Shown here: positions 16,714 to 27,758 of the stretch, one piece after another
How the letters are laid out: every line of letters begins with the position of its first letter
Position numbering within the stretch: the stretch's first letter is position 1
Origin: CAWIVH01 sp963839475
Lineage (GTDB): Bacteria > Acidobacteriota > UBA6911
NCBI GenBank assembly: GCA_963839475.1
Contig: CAWIVH010000018.1
Coordinates: 620,001 to 684,000 of the forward strand
Reading direction: 5' to 3'
DNA length: 64,000 bases
The notes under the pieces: generated by a model
Databases searched by the model: none
What the model was told of the DNA's origin: nothing
The model's input: the letters and a program-made list of their open reading frames with translations, nothing else
Translations under genes and position numbers: made by a program

Positions 16714-17138
16714 GTTTTAAAGCCCACCCTGCAATTGTTGCCCGAATATAGAGAAAATTGCTGAGCGGACTTTCTTCACCTCTCTCCGCCACTCCAGCAT
16801 TCCGTAACTTCGCTCCATTGCAATTGAATGACCTTTCTTATCCCTTGGACCTCGACCTCGACTTGGACGTGATCCTGGACATGGACTTTTCTAACAAAAA
16901 GATCTTATTGATCTTGGCAGCCTATCTGTTTGGTTTGAGAGCGACGTCATGAATGCATCGATCATAAAACGGTCCAAGTCCAAGTCCACGTCCACGTCGA
17001 GGTCCAGGTCCACGTCCACGTCGAGGTCCAGGTTTGGGGTTGCTCGGCTGCCGATTTGCGGCTTGCTTCCTCAGGGCAGCCGATGCTACAAGGAAATCAT
17101 CACAAGGGATTCCTCCACTTCTGCGTTCAGGGGGAGAT
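16714..17138. other. Intergenic block between NHL copies 2 and 3 (duplicated at 22185-22579)
   Basis: 425 bases with no gene. The first ~130 bases (AAAGCCCACCCTGCAATTG...) are almost the same as those after copy 3, so gene plus downstream spacer were duplicated as one unit. It contains inverted hexamer arms and the conserved leader (about 17035-17138). In the leader, the core hairpin is GCCG (17050-17053)/CGGC (17059-17062), and an outer perfect 8-bp stem is formed by CGGCTGCC (17045-17052) and GGCAGCCG (17075-17082); the two stems are mutually exclusive. Confidence 0.7.
16845..17034. repeat. Inverted hexanucleotide array, copy B
   Basis: Arm 1 (16845-16886) has GGACCT, CGACCT, CGACTT, GGACGT-type units. 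Arm 2 (16971-17034) has ten to eleven units GTCCAA, GTCCAC, GTCGAG, GTCCAG, including an internally repeated block of four units. The ~85-base spacer is nearly identical to that of copy C. This is the longest of the three arrays. Confidence 0.8.
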
Positions 17139-17459
17139 ATGAAGAGATCCGCTCTGAAAGCCTGTGCATCCGCTGCCATCGCTTTAGCCTTGAGTCTCTC
17201 GTTCTTCTCATTTTCCCAATCCCAGAGCCAGTCGGGCTATATCGTCTTCTCTGCCGATGGAATCACGCCCATGCCCGTCGCAGCGGCGCTGTTTTCCTTC
17301 ACCAACGATGCCGGGGTGCTTTCGAGCCAAATCGGAGTTGGCGCCGTCGAACCCACCACCTCCGGACGACTCTTCATCGACCGCGACTGGAACCGAAACC
17401 TGGATTACCCTCGTCAACTCCTCCGTGACAGCCGCCTCCGTTACCCTGACGTTGCATGA
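17139..17459 (+). pseudogene. NHL-propeller protein copy 3, N-terminal fragment up to first frameshift
   Basis: Starts at the conserved MKRSALKACASAAIALALSL behind GGGGGAG. It matches copies 1 and 2 through GRLFIDR, after which one extra base (near 17383-17386) throws it out of frame; the residues after RLFIDR are not homologous and the frame stops at 17459. The homologous reading continues one frame over. The whole copy-3 gene spans 17139-22184 and, if the two indels are corrected, would encode about 1680 residues. Confidence 0.75.
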
Positions 17460-19278
17460 CTCTTCCGGAAACCAGGTAGGCCAGAACATCCTCACCCTCG
17501 ATGCCGGCCGCCAACTCGCAGGCTTCATCCAGGATGTTTTCAATGGCCTCGCCCAGGGTTTCACCGGCAGCCTCACTTTCACAAGCAGCCAGAAACTCGC
17601 CGCCCTGTCCGTGCGACAGAGCCGCAATGCCCAGAACGAAACTCTCTATGTCGCCCTGCCGGCCGTCGACCTGACCCAGACCGTCACGGACAGCACTCTC
17701 GTCTTTCCCCATATGTCGGTCGGGGCGGGCTACACTACCCAACTCCTCCTCATCAACCGAACATCACAACCCACACGGGGAAAGATCCGCGTCTTCGGCG
17801 ATTCCGGCAGCACCCTGGCCGTGAGCATGGGAGGAATCGATTCCTTTGAGTTCAGTTACGAGATCGCAGCGAACGGGACCTACCGGGCCGAGATTGACCG
17901 TTCCGCAGACATGCGCTCCGGTTATGTCGTCGTGGCCGCCGATTCCGGGAATGTCGTCCCGGGCGGAAATGCCGTTTTCCGATATTCGGTGTCGAGCATC
18001 CCCGTATCGGAAACCTTCGTGCCCGCTACCCAGGGAACCACCTCCGCCCGTCTCTTCGTCGACAACGCCGGAGGCTACACCAGCGTCGTGCTTGCCAACC
18101 TGGGGAGTATTGCCTCAAGCCTGACCTTCACCCTTCTCGACCGCACTGGGGTCGCCCAGGACACCGTCTCCCGCCAGATGCCGGCCGGCGGGCGGCTTTC
18201 CGTATTCGCTCACGAACTCTTTCCCACCATGAGCAGCCGCTTTACCGGAATGATCGAAATCAGCAGCACCACATTGATAGCGGCCGTTTCATTGAGGCTG
18301 ACCATTAACGATCGCGGAGATCAGATCTACACCACCCTGCCCGTGGCCGATCTCCTCCGTCCGCCGGCCGCGAGCGCCACCGTGGTTCCCCTCATCGCCT
18401 ATGGCTCAAACGCAACCACGCAGCTGATCCTCATCAACAGCGACAAAACCAGAAGAGCTACCGGCAGATTCAGCTTCCGCAAAGATGATTCCAGTCCCTT
18501 CTCCACGCAACTAGGCAACCGTAGCGGCAGTGAGTTTTCCTACAATGTCTCGCCGGGGGGCGGAATTCAGTTCTTCCCCGGAAACACCGCACGGCTCGCA
18601 AGCCTCGCTCTGGTGAATCCGGAAACAAACCAGATCACCCAGGAAATCGCCGTCAACGAAGGAAATACGATCAAGGCCAGCCTCCTGGCTCTGGATGAAA
18701 CCGGACGGCCGCGGGACGATTTCGCCTTTACCTACACCAGTCTCGATACCTCGGTCGCTACCATCGACACCCATGGCTATATCACCGGCATTAAAGCCGG
18801 TTTCTCCACCGTGACGATCTCCGCCGGCACTGTGGTGACGACCGGCACCATTACCGTCGTCTCGATACTCTCCGGGCTGCCAGGCTATGAGATCACCGGA
18901 GTGGCCCAGGACCTCTCCCAACGTCTCTACCTCGCCGCCACCCAGAGCCACGCCATCCTTCAGACCCAGAGTTTCAGCCAGGCAGCGGATGTCTATGCCG
19001 GTATCAGGGGAACGCCCGGACTGATAAACGATGTGCGGCTGCAATCGCAGTTTCGCAACCCCGCCTTCCTCGCCTATGACCAGGCCCGTGGAACCCTTTA
19101 TGTCAGTGACAGCGCCAACAACGTCATCCGCAGGGTGCAACCCGGACCGAGCGGCAGGGTCGACACCCTCGCCGGTACAGGATCGCCGGGCAGTAACGAT
19201 GGCGCCGCCGGCACCGCGACCTTCAACAATCGCCCCAGGGCATCGCCCTCGACAACCGCGGCTACCTCTGGGTCGTAG
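17257..19278 (+). pseudogene. NHL-propeller protein copy 3, middle fragment (beta modules, Ig-like domain, first propeller blades)
   Basis: Open frame from 17257, but homology to the other copies only begins at about 17386 (TGTETWITLVNSS); the part before is the shadow frame of the first fragment. It carries the four beta modules, the Ig-like domain (TSLDTSVATIDTHGYITG) and the first blades of the six-blade propeller. At about 19226 two extra bases relative to copy 1 (TTCAACAATCGCCCC against TTCAACTCGCCCC) break the frame and the reading ends at 19278. Confidence 0.75.
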
Positions 19279-19430
19279 ACAGCGGCAACCACACCATTCG
19301 CAGAATCAACCTGACGGCAGGCACGGTCGATACCATCGCAGGAAGCGCAGGAAACGCCGGTTGGCAGGACGGCACCGGTACGGCGGCAAGGTTCTATTCC
19401 CCGGCAGGAATCGCCCTGGAAACCGAACCG

Positions 19431-22184
19431 TTGGCCCAGCAGCTGGATCGCGAAAGACGAGGCGATCCTCCGCCGCCGGTCAGCATGATTGTTGCCGATA
19501 GCGGCAACGGTCTCATCCGCCGGGTGAAAGAAGACGGCACGGTGGCAACAGTTCAGGCCAATGTGACCATTCCTCTGCTCCCGGATGAAAAAGCCTCAGC
19601 CGGCGCCGGGCTGAAAGGAAAAGGCCGACTTCGAGCCCGCTTCAAGTCCCCGCAGGCAGTAGCAGCCGATCCCTTCGGCAACATTTATGTTTCAGAGCCG
19701 GGCCTAAGGCGCATCCAGACCATCCTCCAGAGCGGCGACATCGTTTCCGCAACTGAGTCCAAAACATTCGCGTCCCCCAAGGGGATCGTGACAACCCAGG
19801 GCGCGAAAGTGGTGGTGGCAGACAGCACCAGCCTCGCCCGCCAGATCAGCTATGGGGAACCGGATATAACGAACATAGCTCCCGAGCGGGTCAGCAGCAG
19901 GGGCGGAGAGACCGTCGCCATTACCGGCAAAAACTTCGGGCCGGGAACGCTGATTATCATTGCCGGTCAGATCATCAACACGGTCCAATCCAGGAACTCG
20001 AATAGCCTGATATTTACGGCTCCTGTTCTGCCCAGTGGGCTTACCACACTCACAGTGCAGAATCGGGCAGGATTAGCCCAAAAGCAATTCCTGGTTGAAG
20101 CCATCCCCCTGAACCAACTGCCCGTGGGCTATGTCACGACCGTTGCCGGGGGAGGCACCTTCGCCGGCGACGGTTCTTTGGCTACTGGCGCTTCACTGTC
20201 ATATCCCACCAGTATTGCGTTCGATTCGCAGGGTAACCTTTATATAGCCGATGGGGGTAATCAGCGGGTACGAAAAGTGGTTGCGAACACAGGGATCATC
20301 ACAACGATTGCTGGAACAGGAGAAGAAGGATTTTCTGGCGATAATGGGCCGGCAACGGCAGCGAAGTTCTACCTTCCATACGGCGTTGCCGTTGACTCGG
20401 CATCAAACCTCTATATATCGGATCGCACCAATCACAGAATTCGAAAAGTCGCTGCGACAACAGGCATCGTCACAACGATTGCCGGAACCGGCGTCCTGGG
20501 ATATTCCGGCGACAATGGACCGGCAACGGCAGCCATGATCAATTTTCCCGCAGGAATTTTCCTGGATTCGGCAGAAAACCTATATATTGCCGATGAGGGT
20601 AATAATCGGATTCGAAAGGTGACTGCAGCCACGGGAATTATTTCCACGGTGGCTGGAACTGGCGAATATGGGTTTTCAGGCGACGGCGGTCTGGCGACGG
20701 CAGCAATGCTCAGGAGTCCCCGGGGAGTTTTTATTGACTCTGCGGGGAACATCCTAATTGTTGATTTCTTAAATCACAGGATTCGAAAAGTAGCGGCAAA
20801 TTCGGGTATCATAACAACAGTTGCCGGAAGCAATTTCGGCGCTCTAGGTGATAATGGGCTGGCGATTGCGGCCGGCCTTTTGTTTCCTAGCGGAGTTGTT
20901 GTCGATTCTGCCGGAAACATTTTTATTGCCGACAGCTCCCACTTTCGAATTCGAAAGGTATCTGCAACAACCGGAATCATCACGACGGTCGCAGGAACAG
21001 GTATCCAGGGATATTCGGGTGACAACGGGTTGGCGACGGCCGCGAAGTTAAGCGGTCCCGCTGGAATTGCCCTTGACTCGTCAGGCAACTTTTTTGTTGC
21101 CGATTCGCAAGATAATCACATTCGAAAGGTGTCCACAGTATCAGGAATCATTACCACCGTAGCGGGAACTGAAGCCTCGGCATTTTTGGGTGACAACGGT
21201 CCGGCAACAGCCGCAAAACTGGACCAACCCTATCAACTTGCCTTCGACTCCATTGGAAATCTGTTCATTGCAGATCTCTGGAACCAGCGGATTCGAAAAA
21301 TCTCCTCAACCACGGGTATCATCACAACAGTTGCGGGAACAGGAGAACAAGGGTTTTCGGGGGACAATGGGCCTGCATCAGCAGCGAAGTTCCGCCTCCC
21401 CAGCGGAGTTGCTGTGGATGCCGCAGGAAACCTCCTGATTTCTGATTCGTACAACCATCGGATTCGAAAGGTATCCGCAGCTACCGGAATCATCACAACT
21501 GTTGTGGGAAGAGGCGGAGCCGGATATTCGGGCGACAACGGACTCGCAACCACAGCGACATTGTACTACCCCCATGATATTGCTTTGGACCGTGCGGGAA
21601 ATCTTCTATTTGCGGACAGTTATAATCATCGGATTCGCAGAGTATCGCTTGGCACAGGAATCATTACCACAATTGCGGGAAACGGCAGCCAGGGCTATTC
21701 AGGAGACGACGGGCCGGCGACGGCAGCTATGCTCAATCAACCCTACGGTATTGCTTTGGACGCTGCTGGAAACCTATTTGTTTCCGATACCAGCAACCAC
21801 CGGATTCGTAAGGTTGCAGCACTAACCAGGATCATCACAACTGTAGCGGGAACAGGCACATCCGGATATTCGGGTGATAATGGAGCGGCTACGGCAGCAC
21901 AGCTGAACAGACCCTACGGAATCACGGTGGACTCTGCCGAAAACCTGCTTATTGCCGATAGCGGTAATAGTCGAATTCGAAAGATTTCTGCAACAACCGG
22001 AATTATCACCACCCTGGCGGGAAAAGGCGAATTTGATTACTATGGATTTTCGGGCGACGACGGGCCGGCGATAGATGCATTGTTTAGTGGAGCTTCCGGG
22101 ATTGCCCTGGATGCGCAGGGAAATATCTATATCACCGATAGTCGCAATGACAGAATCAGAGCTGTCCGGGGTCCGATCCCTTGA
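19431..22184 (+). pseudogene. NHL-propeller protein copy 3, C-terminal fragment (propeller end, IPT/TIG, twelve blades)
   Basis: Homology in this frame begins at about 19230, upstream of the nominal TTG start at 19431, so no real start exists here. It continues the six-blade propeller, then the IPT/TIG domain (GGETVAITGKNFGP) and all twelve C-terminal NHL blades ending in NDRIRAVRGPIP. The blades are intact and show no premature stops, which argues that the frameshifts are recent or are sequence errors. As a separate protein it would lack a signal peptide. Confidence 0.75.
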
Positions 22185-22579
22185 GATTCAAAGCCCACCC
22201 TGCAATTGTTGCCCGAATATGGAGAAAATTGCTGAGCGGACTTTCTTCACCTCTCTCCGCCACTCCAGCATTCCGTAACTTCGCGCCATTGCAATTGAAT
22301 GACCTTTCTTATCCATTGGACCTCGACTTGGACGTGGTCCTGGACTTGGACTTTTCTAACAAAAAGATCTTATTGATCTTGGCAGCCTATCTGTTTGGTT
22401 TGAGAGCGACGTCATGAATGCATCGATCATAAAACGGTCCAGGTCCAGGTCCACGTCCACGTCGAGGTCCGGGTGTGGGGTTGCGCGGCGGCCGATTTGC
22501 GGCTTGCTTCATCAGGGCAGGCGGTGCTACAAGGAAATCATCACAAGTGATTCCTCCACTTCTGCGTTCAGGAGGAGAT
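22185..22579. other. Intergenic block between NHL copies 3 and 4
   Basis: Near-copy of 16714-17138: the same post-gene spacer, inverted hexamer arms, spacer between arms, and leader. The leader core hairpin is GCCG (22491-22494)/CGGC (22500-22503). The outer 8-bp stem of copy 3 is degraded here, while the second hairpin GGAAATCA...TGATTCC is intact. A GGAGGAG ribosome-binding site precedes the ATG at 22580. Confidence 0.7.
22316..22473. repeat. Inverted hexanucleotide array, copy C
   Basis: Arm 1 is 22316-22351 (GGACCT CGACTT GGACGT GGTCCT GGACTT) and arm 2 is 22436-22473 (GTCCAG, GTCCAC, GTCGAG units). Arm 2 has about four fewer units than in copy B although the flanks are nearly identical, so the array length has changed since duplication. 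Confidence 0.8.
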
Positions 22580-25500
22580 ATGAAGAGATCCGCCCTGAAG
22601 GCCTGCGCATCCGCTGCCATCGCTTTAGCCTTGAGCCTCTCGTTCTTCTCCTACTCCCAGTCGCAGACACAATCCGGCTATATCCTCTTCTCTGCTGATG
22701 GGGCAGCGCCCATGCCGGTCGCCTCGGCGCTCTTCTCCTTCACCAACGATGCCGGAGTGCTCTCGAGCCAAATGGGAGTCGGCGCCGTCGAATCCACCAA
22801 CTCCGGGCGACTCTTCATCGACCGGACTGGAACCGAAACCTGGATTACCCTCGTCAACCCCTCCCTGACAGTCGCCTCCGTTACCCTGACGCTGCATGAC
22901 TCTTCCGGCAACCAGGTAGGCCAGAACATCCTCAATCTGGATGCCGGCCGCCAGCTCGCAGGCTTTATCCAGGAGATCTTCTCCGGCCTCGCCCAGGGCT
23001 TCACCGGAAGTGTCACTTTCACGAGCAGCCAGAAACTCGCCGCCCTGTCCGTCCGGCAAAGCAGCAATGCCCAGAACGAAACTCTCTATGTCGCCCTGCC
23101 GGCCGTCGACCTGACCCAAACCGTCGCCGACAGCACTCTCGTCTTTCCTCATATGTCGGTCGGGGCGGGCTACACCACCCAACTCCTCCTCATCAACCGC
23201 TCTTCACAGCCCACAAGAGGAAAGATCCGCGTCTACGGCGATTCCGGCAGCACCCTGGCCGTGAGCATGGGAGGAGTCGATTCCTTTGAGTTCAGTTACG
23301 AGATCGCAGCGAACGGGACCTACCGGGCCGAGCTTGACCGTTCCGGAGACGCCCGCTCCGGTTATGTCGTCGTGGCCGCCGATTCCGGGAATGTCGTCCC
23401 GGGCGGAAGTGCCGTTTTCCGATATTCAGCCGGAGGTTTCCCTGCCATGGAAACCGTCGTCCCGGCAACTCAGGGAACCACCTCCGCCCGTATCTTCGTC
23501 GATAACGTCGGCACCTACACCGGCATAGCGCTTGCCAACCTGGGGAATATTGCTTCAAGCCTGACCTTCACCCTCCTCGACCGCACCGGAGTCACCCAAG
23601 ACACCGTCTCCCGCCAGGTGCCGGCCGGCGGGCGGCTTTCCTTCTTTGCCCATGAACTCTTTCCCGCCATGAGCAGCCGCTTCACCGGAATGATCGAAAT
23701 CAGCAGCACGACAGCCATAGCGCCACTCACGCTGAGGCTGACTCTCAACGATCGCGGAGATCAGATCTACACCTCCCTGCCCGTGGCCGATCTCCTCCAT
23801 CCGCCGGCCGCGACTGTCGCCGTGGTTCCCATCATCGCCTCTGGCGGGAATGTAACCACGCAGCTGATCCTCCTCAACAGCGACAAAACCAGAAGAGCTA
23901 CCGGCAGATTCAGCTTCCGCAAAGCTGATTCCAGTCCCTTCTCCACGCAACTGGGCAACCGATCCGGCAGTGAGTTTTCCTACAATGTCTCGCCGGGGGG
24001 CGGAATTCAGTTCTTCCCCGGAAACACCGCACGGCTCGCAAGCCTCGCTCTGGTGAATCCGGAAACAAACCAGATCACCCAGGAAATCGCCGTCAACGAA
24101 GGAAACACTATCAGGGCCAGCCTCCTGGCTCTGGATGAAACCGGACGGCCGCGGGACGATTTCGCCTTTACCTACACCAGTCTCGATACCTCGGTCGCTA
24201 CCATCGACACCCATGGCTATATCACCGGCATTAAAGCCGGTTTCTCCACCGTGACGATCTCCGCCGGCACTATCGTGACCACCGGCACCATTACCGTCGT
24301 CTCGATCCTCTCAGGATTACCAGGCTATGAGATCACCGGAGTGGCCCAGGACCTCTCCCAGCGCCTCTACCTCGCCGCCACCCAGAGTCACGCTATTCTC
24401 CAGACTGCAAGCTTCTCCCAGGCGGCCGATGTTTATGCCGGTATCAGGGGAACGCCCGGACTGATAAACGACGTGCGGCTGCAGTCGCAGTTTCGCAACC
24501 CCGCCTTCCTCGCCTATGACCAGGCCCGTGGAACCCTCTTTGTCAGTGACGCAGCAAACCATGTTATCAGGAGAGTGCAGCCCGGACCGAGTGGAAGGGT
24601 CGACACCCTCGCCGGAACCGGTTCCCCCGGTAGTAACGACGGAGCCGCCAACACCGCAACCTTTAATTACCCTCAGGGCATCGCCCTCGACAACCACGGT
24701 TACCTTTGGGTCGTGGACAGCGGCAACCACACCATCCGAAGAATCAACCTGACGGCAGGCACCGTCGAAACCATCGCCGGAAACGCCGGAAACCCAGGCT
24801 GGCAGGATGGCACCGGTACGGCAGCAAGATTCTATTCCCCGGCAGGAATCGCCCTGGAAACAGAACCGTTGGCCCAGCAGTTGGATCGCGAAAGACGAGG
24901 TGATCCTCCGCCGCCGGTCAGCATGATTGTTGCCGATAGCGGCAACGGTCTCATCCGCCGGGTGAAAGAAGATGGCACGGTGGTAACAGTTCAGGCCAAT
25001 GTGCCGTCCTTTTCTCCAGAAGAAAAAGCGTCGTCCGGTACCAGTTCGAAAGGCAAGGGGAAGCTGCGTCCCCGATTCAAATCCCCGAACGCTGTGGCGG
25101 TCGATCCCTTCGGCAACATCTACGTATCAGAGCCGGGAGTGAAACGCATCCAGACCATCCTCCAGAGCGGCGACATCGTCTCCGCGGCGCAAAACAACAC
25201 CTTCGCATCCCCCAAAGGAATCGCGACGACCCAGGGTGGCAAAGTGGTCGTCGCCGACAGCACCAGCCTTGCCCGCCAGGTCAGTTACGGGGAGCCGCAG
25301 ATCACGAGCGTCTCTCCCGGCAGCATAAGCATCAGGGGCGGAGAGACCGTCACCATCACCGGCAAGAACTTCGGGCCGGGAACCATACTCATCATTGGCG
25401 GTCAAATTGTCAGTTCTGTCCAATCAAGGAATTCAAACACCCTCGTATTTACTGCCCCGGTCTTTTCCAGCGGATTGAAGACGCTCACGGTGCAAAATCG

Positions 25501-26554
25501 TGCGGGATTGGCTCAAAGGTCATTCCTGGTGGAACCCACCCCACTAAATCAACTGCCCGCGGGCTGCATTACGACCGTCGCTGGTGGAAGCAACTTTGAC
25601 GGTGACGGATCCGTTTCGAGCAATGCCGGCCTTTATTGGCCAACAAATGTAGCGTGCGACTCCCAGGGGAATCTCATCATTGTAGATACTCAAAACCATC
25701 GAATTCGAAGAGTGTCTGCGACTACTGGAATAATCACCACGGTTGCCGGAACTGGAGAGGAAGGATATTCTGGGGACAATGGACCCGCTAATTCAGCCCA
25801 GCTATTGAGGCCCAATGCCGTTGCGGTGGACTCCGCAGGAAATATCATCATTGCTGATACTGATAACCAGAGGATTCGAAAGGTATCGGCGACGACTGGG
25901 ATAATCTCTACCGTGGCAGGATCGGAATCCTATGGATATCTCGGCGATAATGGGCCAGCAACGGCTGCAAGGCTGAATCTCCCCTATGGAGTCGCCATGG
26001 ATCCCAAGGGGAACCTTTTTATTGCGGATACTCATAACTATCGGATTCGAAAAGTGTCCGCGACCACAGGGATAATCACGACAGTAGCTGGAACCGGTAT
26101 CAGCGGATATTCGGGCGACGGTGGGCCTGCAACAGCCGCCCAAATCAATTTGCCTGATGGGATCGCCGCCGATTCCGCCGGCAACATCTTTATTTCAGAC
26201 TCCGGGAATTCGCGTATTCGGAAAATACTTGCAGCCTCCGGGATAATTATGACGGTCGCTGGAACCGGCGAATATGATGGAAATTTAGGTGACGGCGGGC
26301 CGGCGACGGCAGCACAGCTCAGCACTCCCTATGGCATCGCCGTTGACTCCGCGGGAAACCTTTTCATCTCAGGCTGGCTGAGTCGGATTCGCAAGGTATC
26401 GGCAACAACACAAATCATTACGACGGTTGCCGGTAATGGAAGTCCGGGATTTTCAGGAGACAACGGGATAGCGACCGCAGCAAGACTTCGATCACCCTTC
26501 GGGTGTTGCAGTGGATTCTGCGGGAAATCTCTTCATTGCCGATACCGACAATAA
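22580..26554 (+). pseudogene. NHL-propeller protein copy 4, N-terminal part up to frameshift
   Basis: Starts MKRSALKACASAAIALALSL behind GGAGGAG. It contains signal peptide, beta modules, Ig-like domain, six-blade propeller, IPT/TIG domain and the first five of the twelve C-terminal blades. At about 26500 one extra G in CTTCGGGTG breaks the frame; the final ~20 residues (CCSGFCGKS...) are out of frame. Bases 23531-24271 are identical by eye to 5400-6140 of copy 1, showing very recent sequence exchange or an assembly artefact. With the extra G removed the gene would encode about 1675 residues. Confidence 0.78.
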
Positions 26555-27608
26555 TCGGGTTCGAAAGGTAGCTGCAAATACAGGCTTTATAACGACTTTC
26601 GCGGGAACCGGTGAGCGGGGATATGCCGGCAACAACGGCCCGGCAGCAGCGGCAAGACTTTATTGGCCGATAGGAATCGCATTTGATACGATCGGAAATC
26701 TATTCGTTGCAGATTATGGAAACTATCAGATCAGGAAGATTTCAGCGGCTTCCGGAATAATTACATCGGTGGCTGGAACCGGCGAGTATTATGGAAATTT
26801 GGGTGACAATGGCCCGGCGACGAGCGCGATTATTGCCCCAAAGGGAGTTGCGGTGGACGCAGCCGGTAATCTATTCATTGCCGATTGGGCTAACAGCCGA
26901 ATTAGAAAAGTCATTGCGGCAACGGGAATAATAAATACAGTGGCGGGTACCTCGATGGGGTATTCAGGTGACAATGGGCCGGCGACGGCGGCACAACTCA
27001 ATTACCCAAACACAATCACAATTGATGCTGCAGGAAATATCTTCATCGCTGATGGGGACAATTATAGGATCCGAAAGATATCCGCTTCGACGGGGATTAT
27101 CACGACGATCGCAGGAAACGGCAACCCCGGATATTTGGGAGACAATGGCTTGGCAACAGCGGCACAACTTGGCAGGCCCTTGGGAATCAACCTTGATTTT
27201 GCGGGAAATCTCTATATTGCCGCCGGCGGCACGATTCGAAAGGTTTCCGTCTCCACTGGGATTATTACGGCAGTCGCGGGAGGTGGCATGCCCAGAGGGG
27301 ATTTGGGTGACAATGGGCTGGCCACGGCGGCGACGCTCGGTCAACCTGCCGGGGTTGTCGTAGATGCTCAAGGAAATCTCTTTATTGCAGATTACCACAA
27401 CAAGCGGATCAGAAAAGTAGATGCCAAAACTGGAATCATCAAGACAATAGCAGGAACCGGAACTTTCGGATTTTCTGGCGACGGCGGTCCGGCGACAGCT
27501 TCAAATCTCGGTCTGCCCAATGGAATCGCACTGGACAGCCAGGGAAATGTATATTTCTCTGAACAATACAACAACAGGATCAGGGCCATCCGCGGCCCGA
27601 TCCCCTGA
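26511..27608 (+). pseudogene. NHL-propeller protein copy 4, C-terminal fragment (blades 6-12)
   Basis: Continues copy 4 in the next frame from the broken blade: VDSAGNLFIADTDNNRVRKV onward, with seven complete blades ending in NNRIRAIRGPIP. The nominal GTG start at 26511 lies inside a blade and has no ribosome-binding site, so this is not an independent gene. One blade is degenerate (GTIRKV in place of NxRIRKV, and shortened). Confidence 0.75.
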
Positions 27609-27659
27609 GTTTCCTCAGAGCCGAACGGCGATTTGATGGGTTGCTTGACTGTAAATGGA

Positions 27660-27691
27660 CCATGTCTGGGCTGAAGCCCGGACCCACATGG
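27660..27691. terminator. Hairpin between convergent genes
   Basis: CCATGT...ACATGG encloses GGGCT-GA-AGCCC. It lies between the end of NHL copy 4 and the end of the minus-strand hydrolase, where a bidirectional terminator would be expected. There is no T tract on either side, so the call rests on position and pairing only. Confidence 0.35.
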
Positions 27692-27758
27692 AGAAAGGGA
27701 AAAATAGAAAATTGGAAATCGGGCGGTGCGGCCGCCCGCCGATCATCAGGGCAAAAAC

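Noticed and set aside
19431..22184. An independent start for the copy 3 C-terminal frame
   Set aside because: The TTG at 19431 lies inside a propeller blade without a ribosome-binding site, and homology continues upstream of it.
27628..27660. A degenerate NHL leader after copy 4 (CGATTTGATGGGTTGCTT)
   Set aside because: It faintly resembles the leader core but lacks the pairing stem and is followed by no plus-strand NHL gene.
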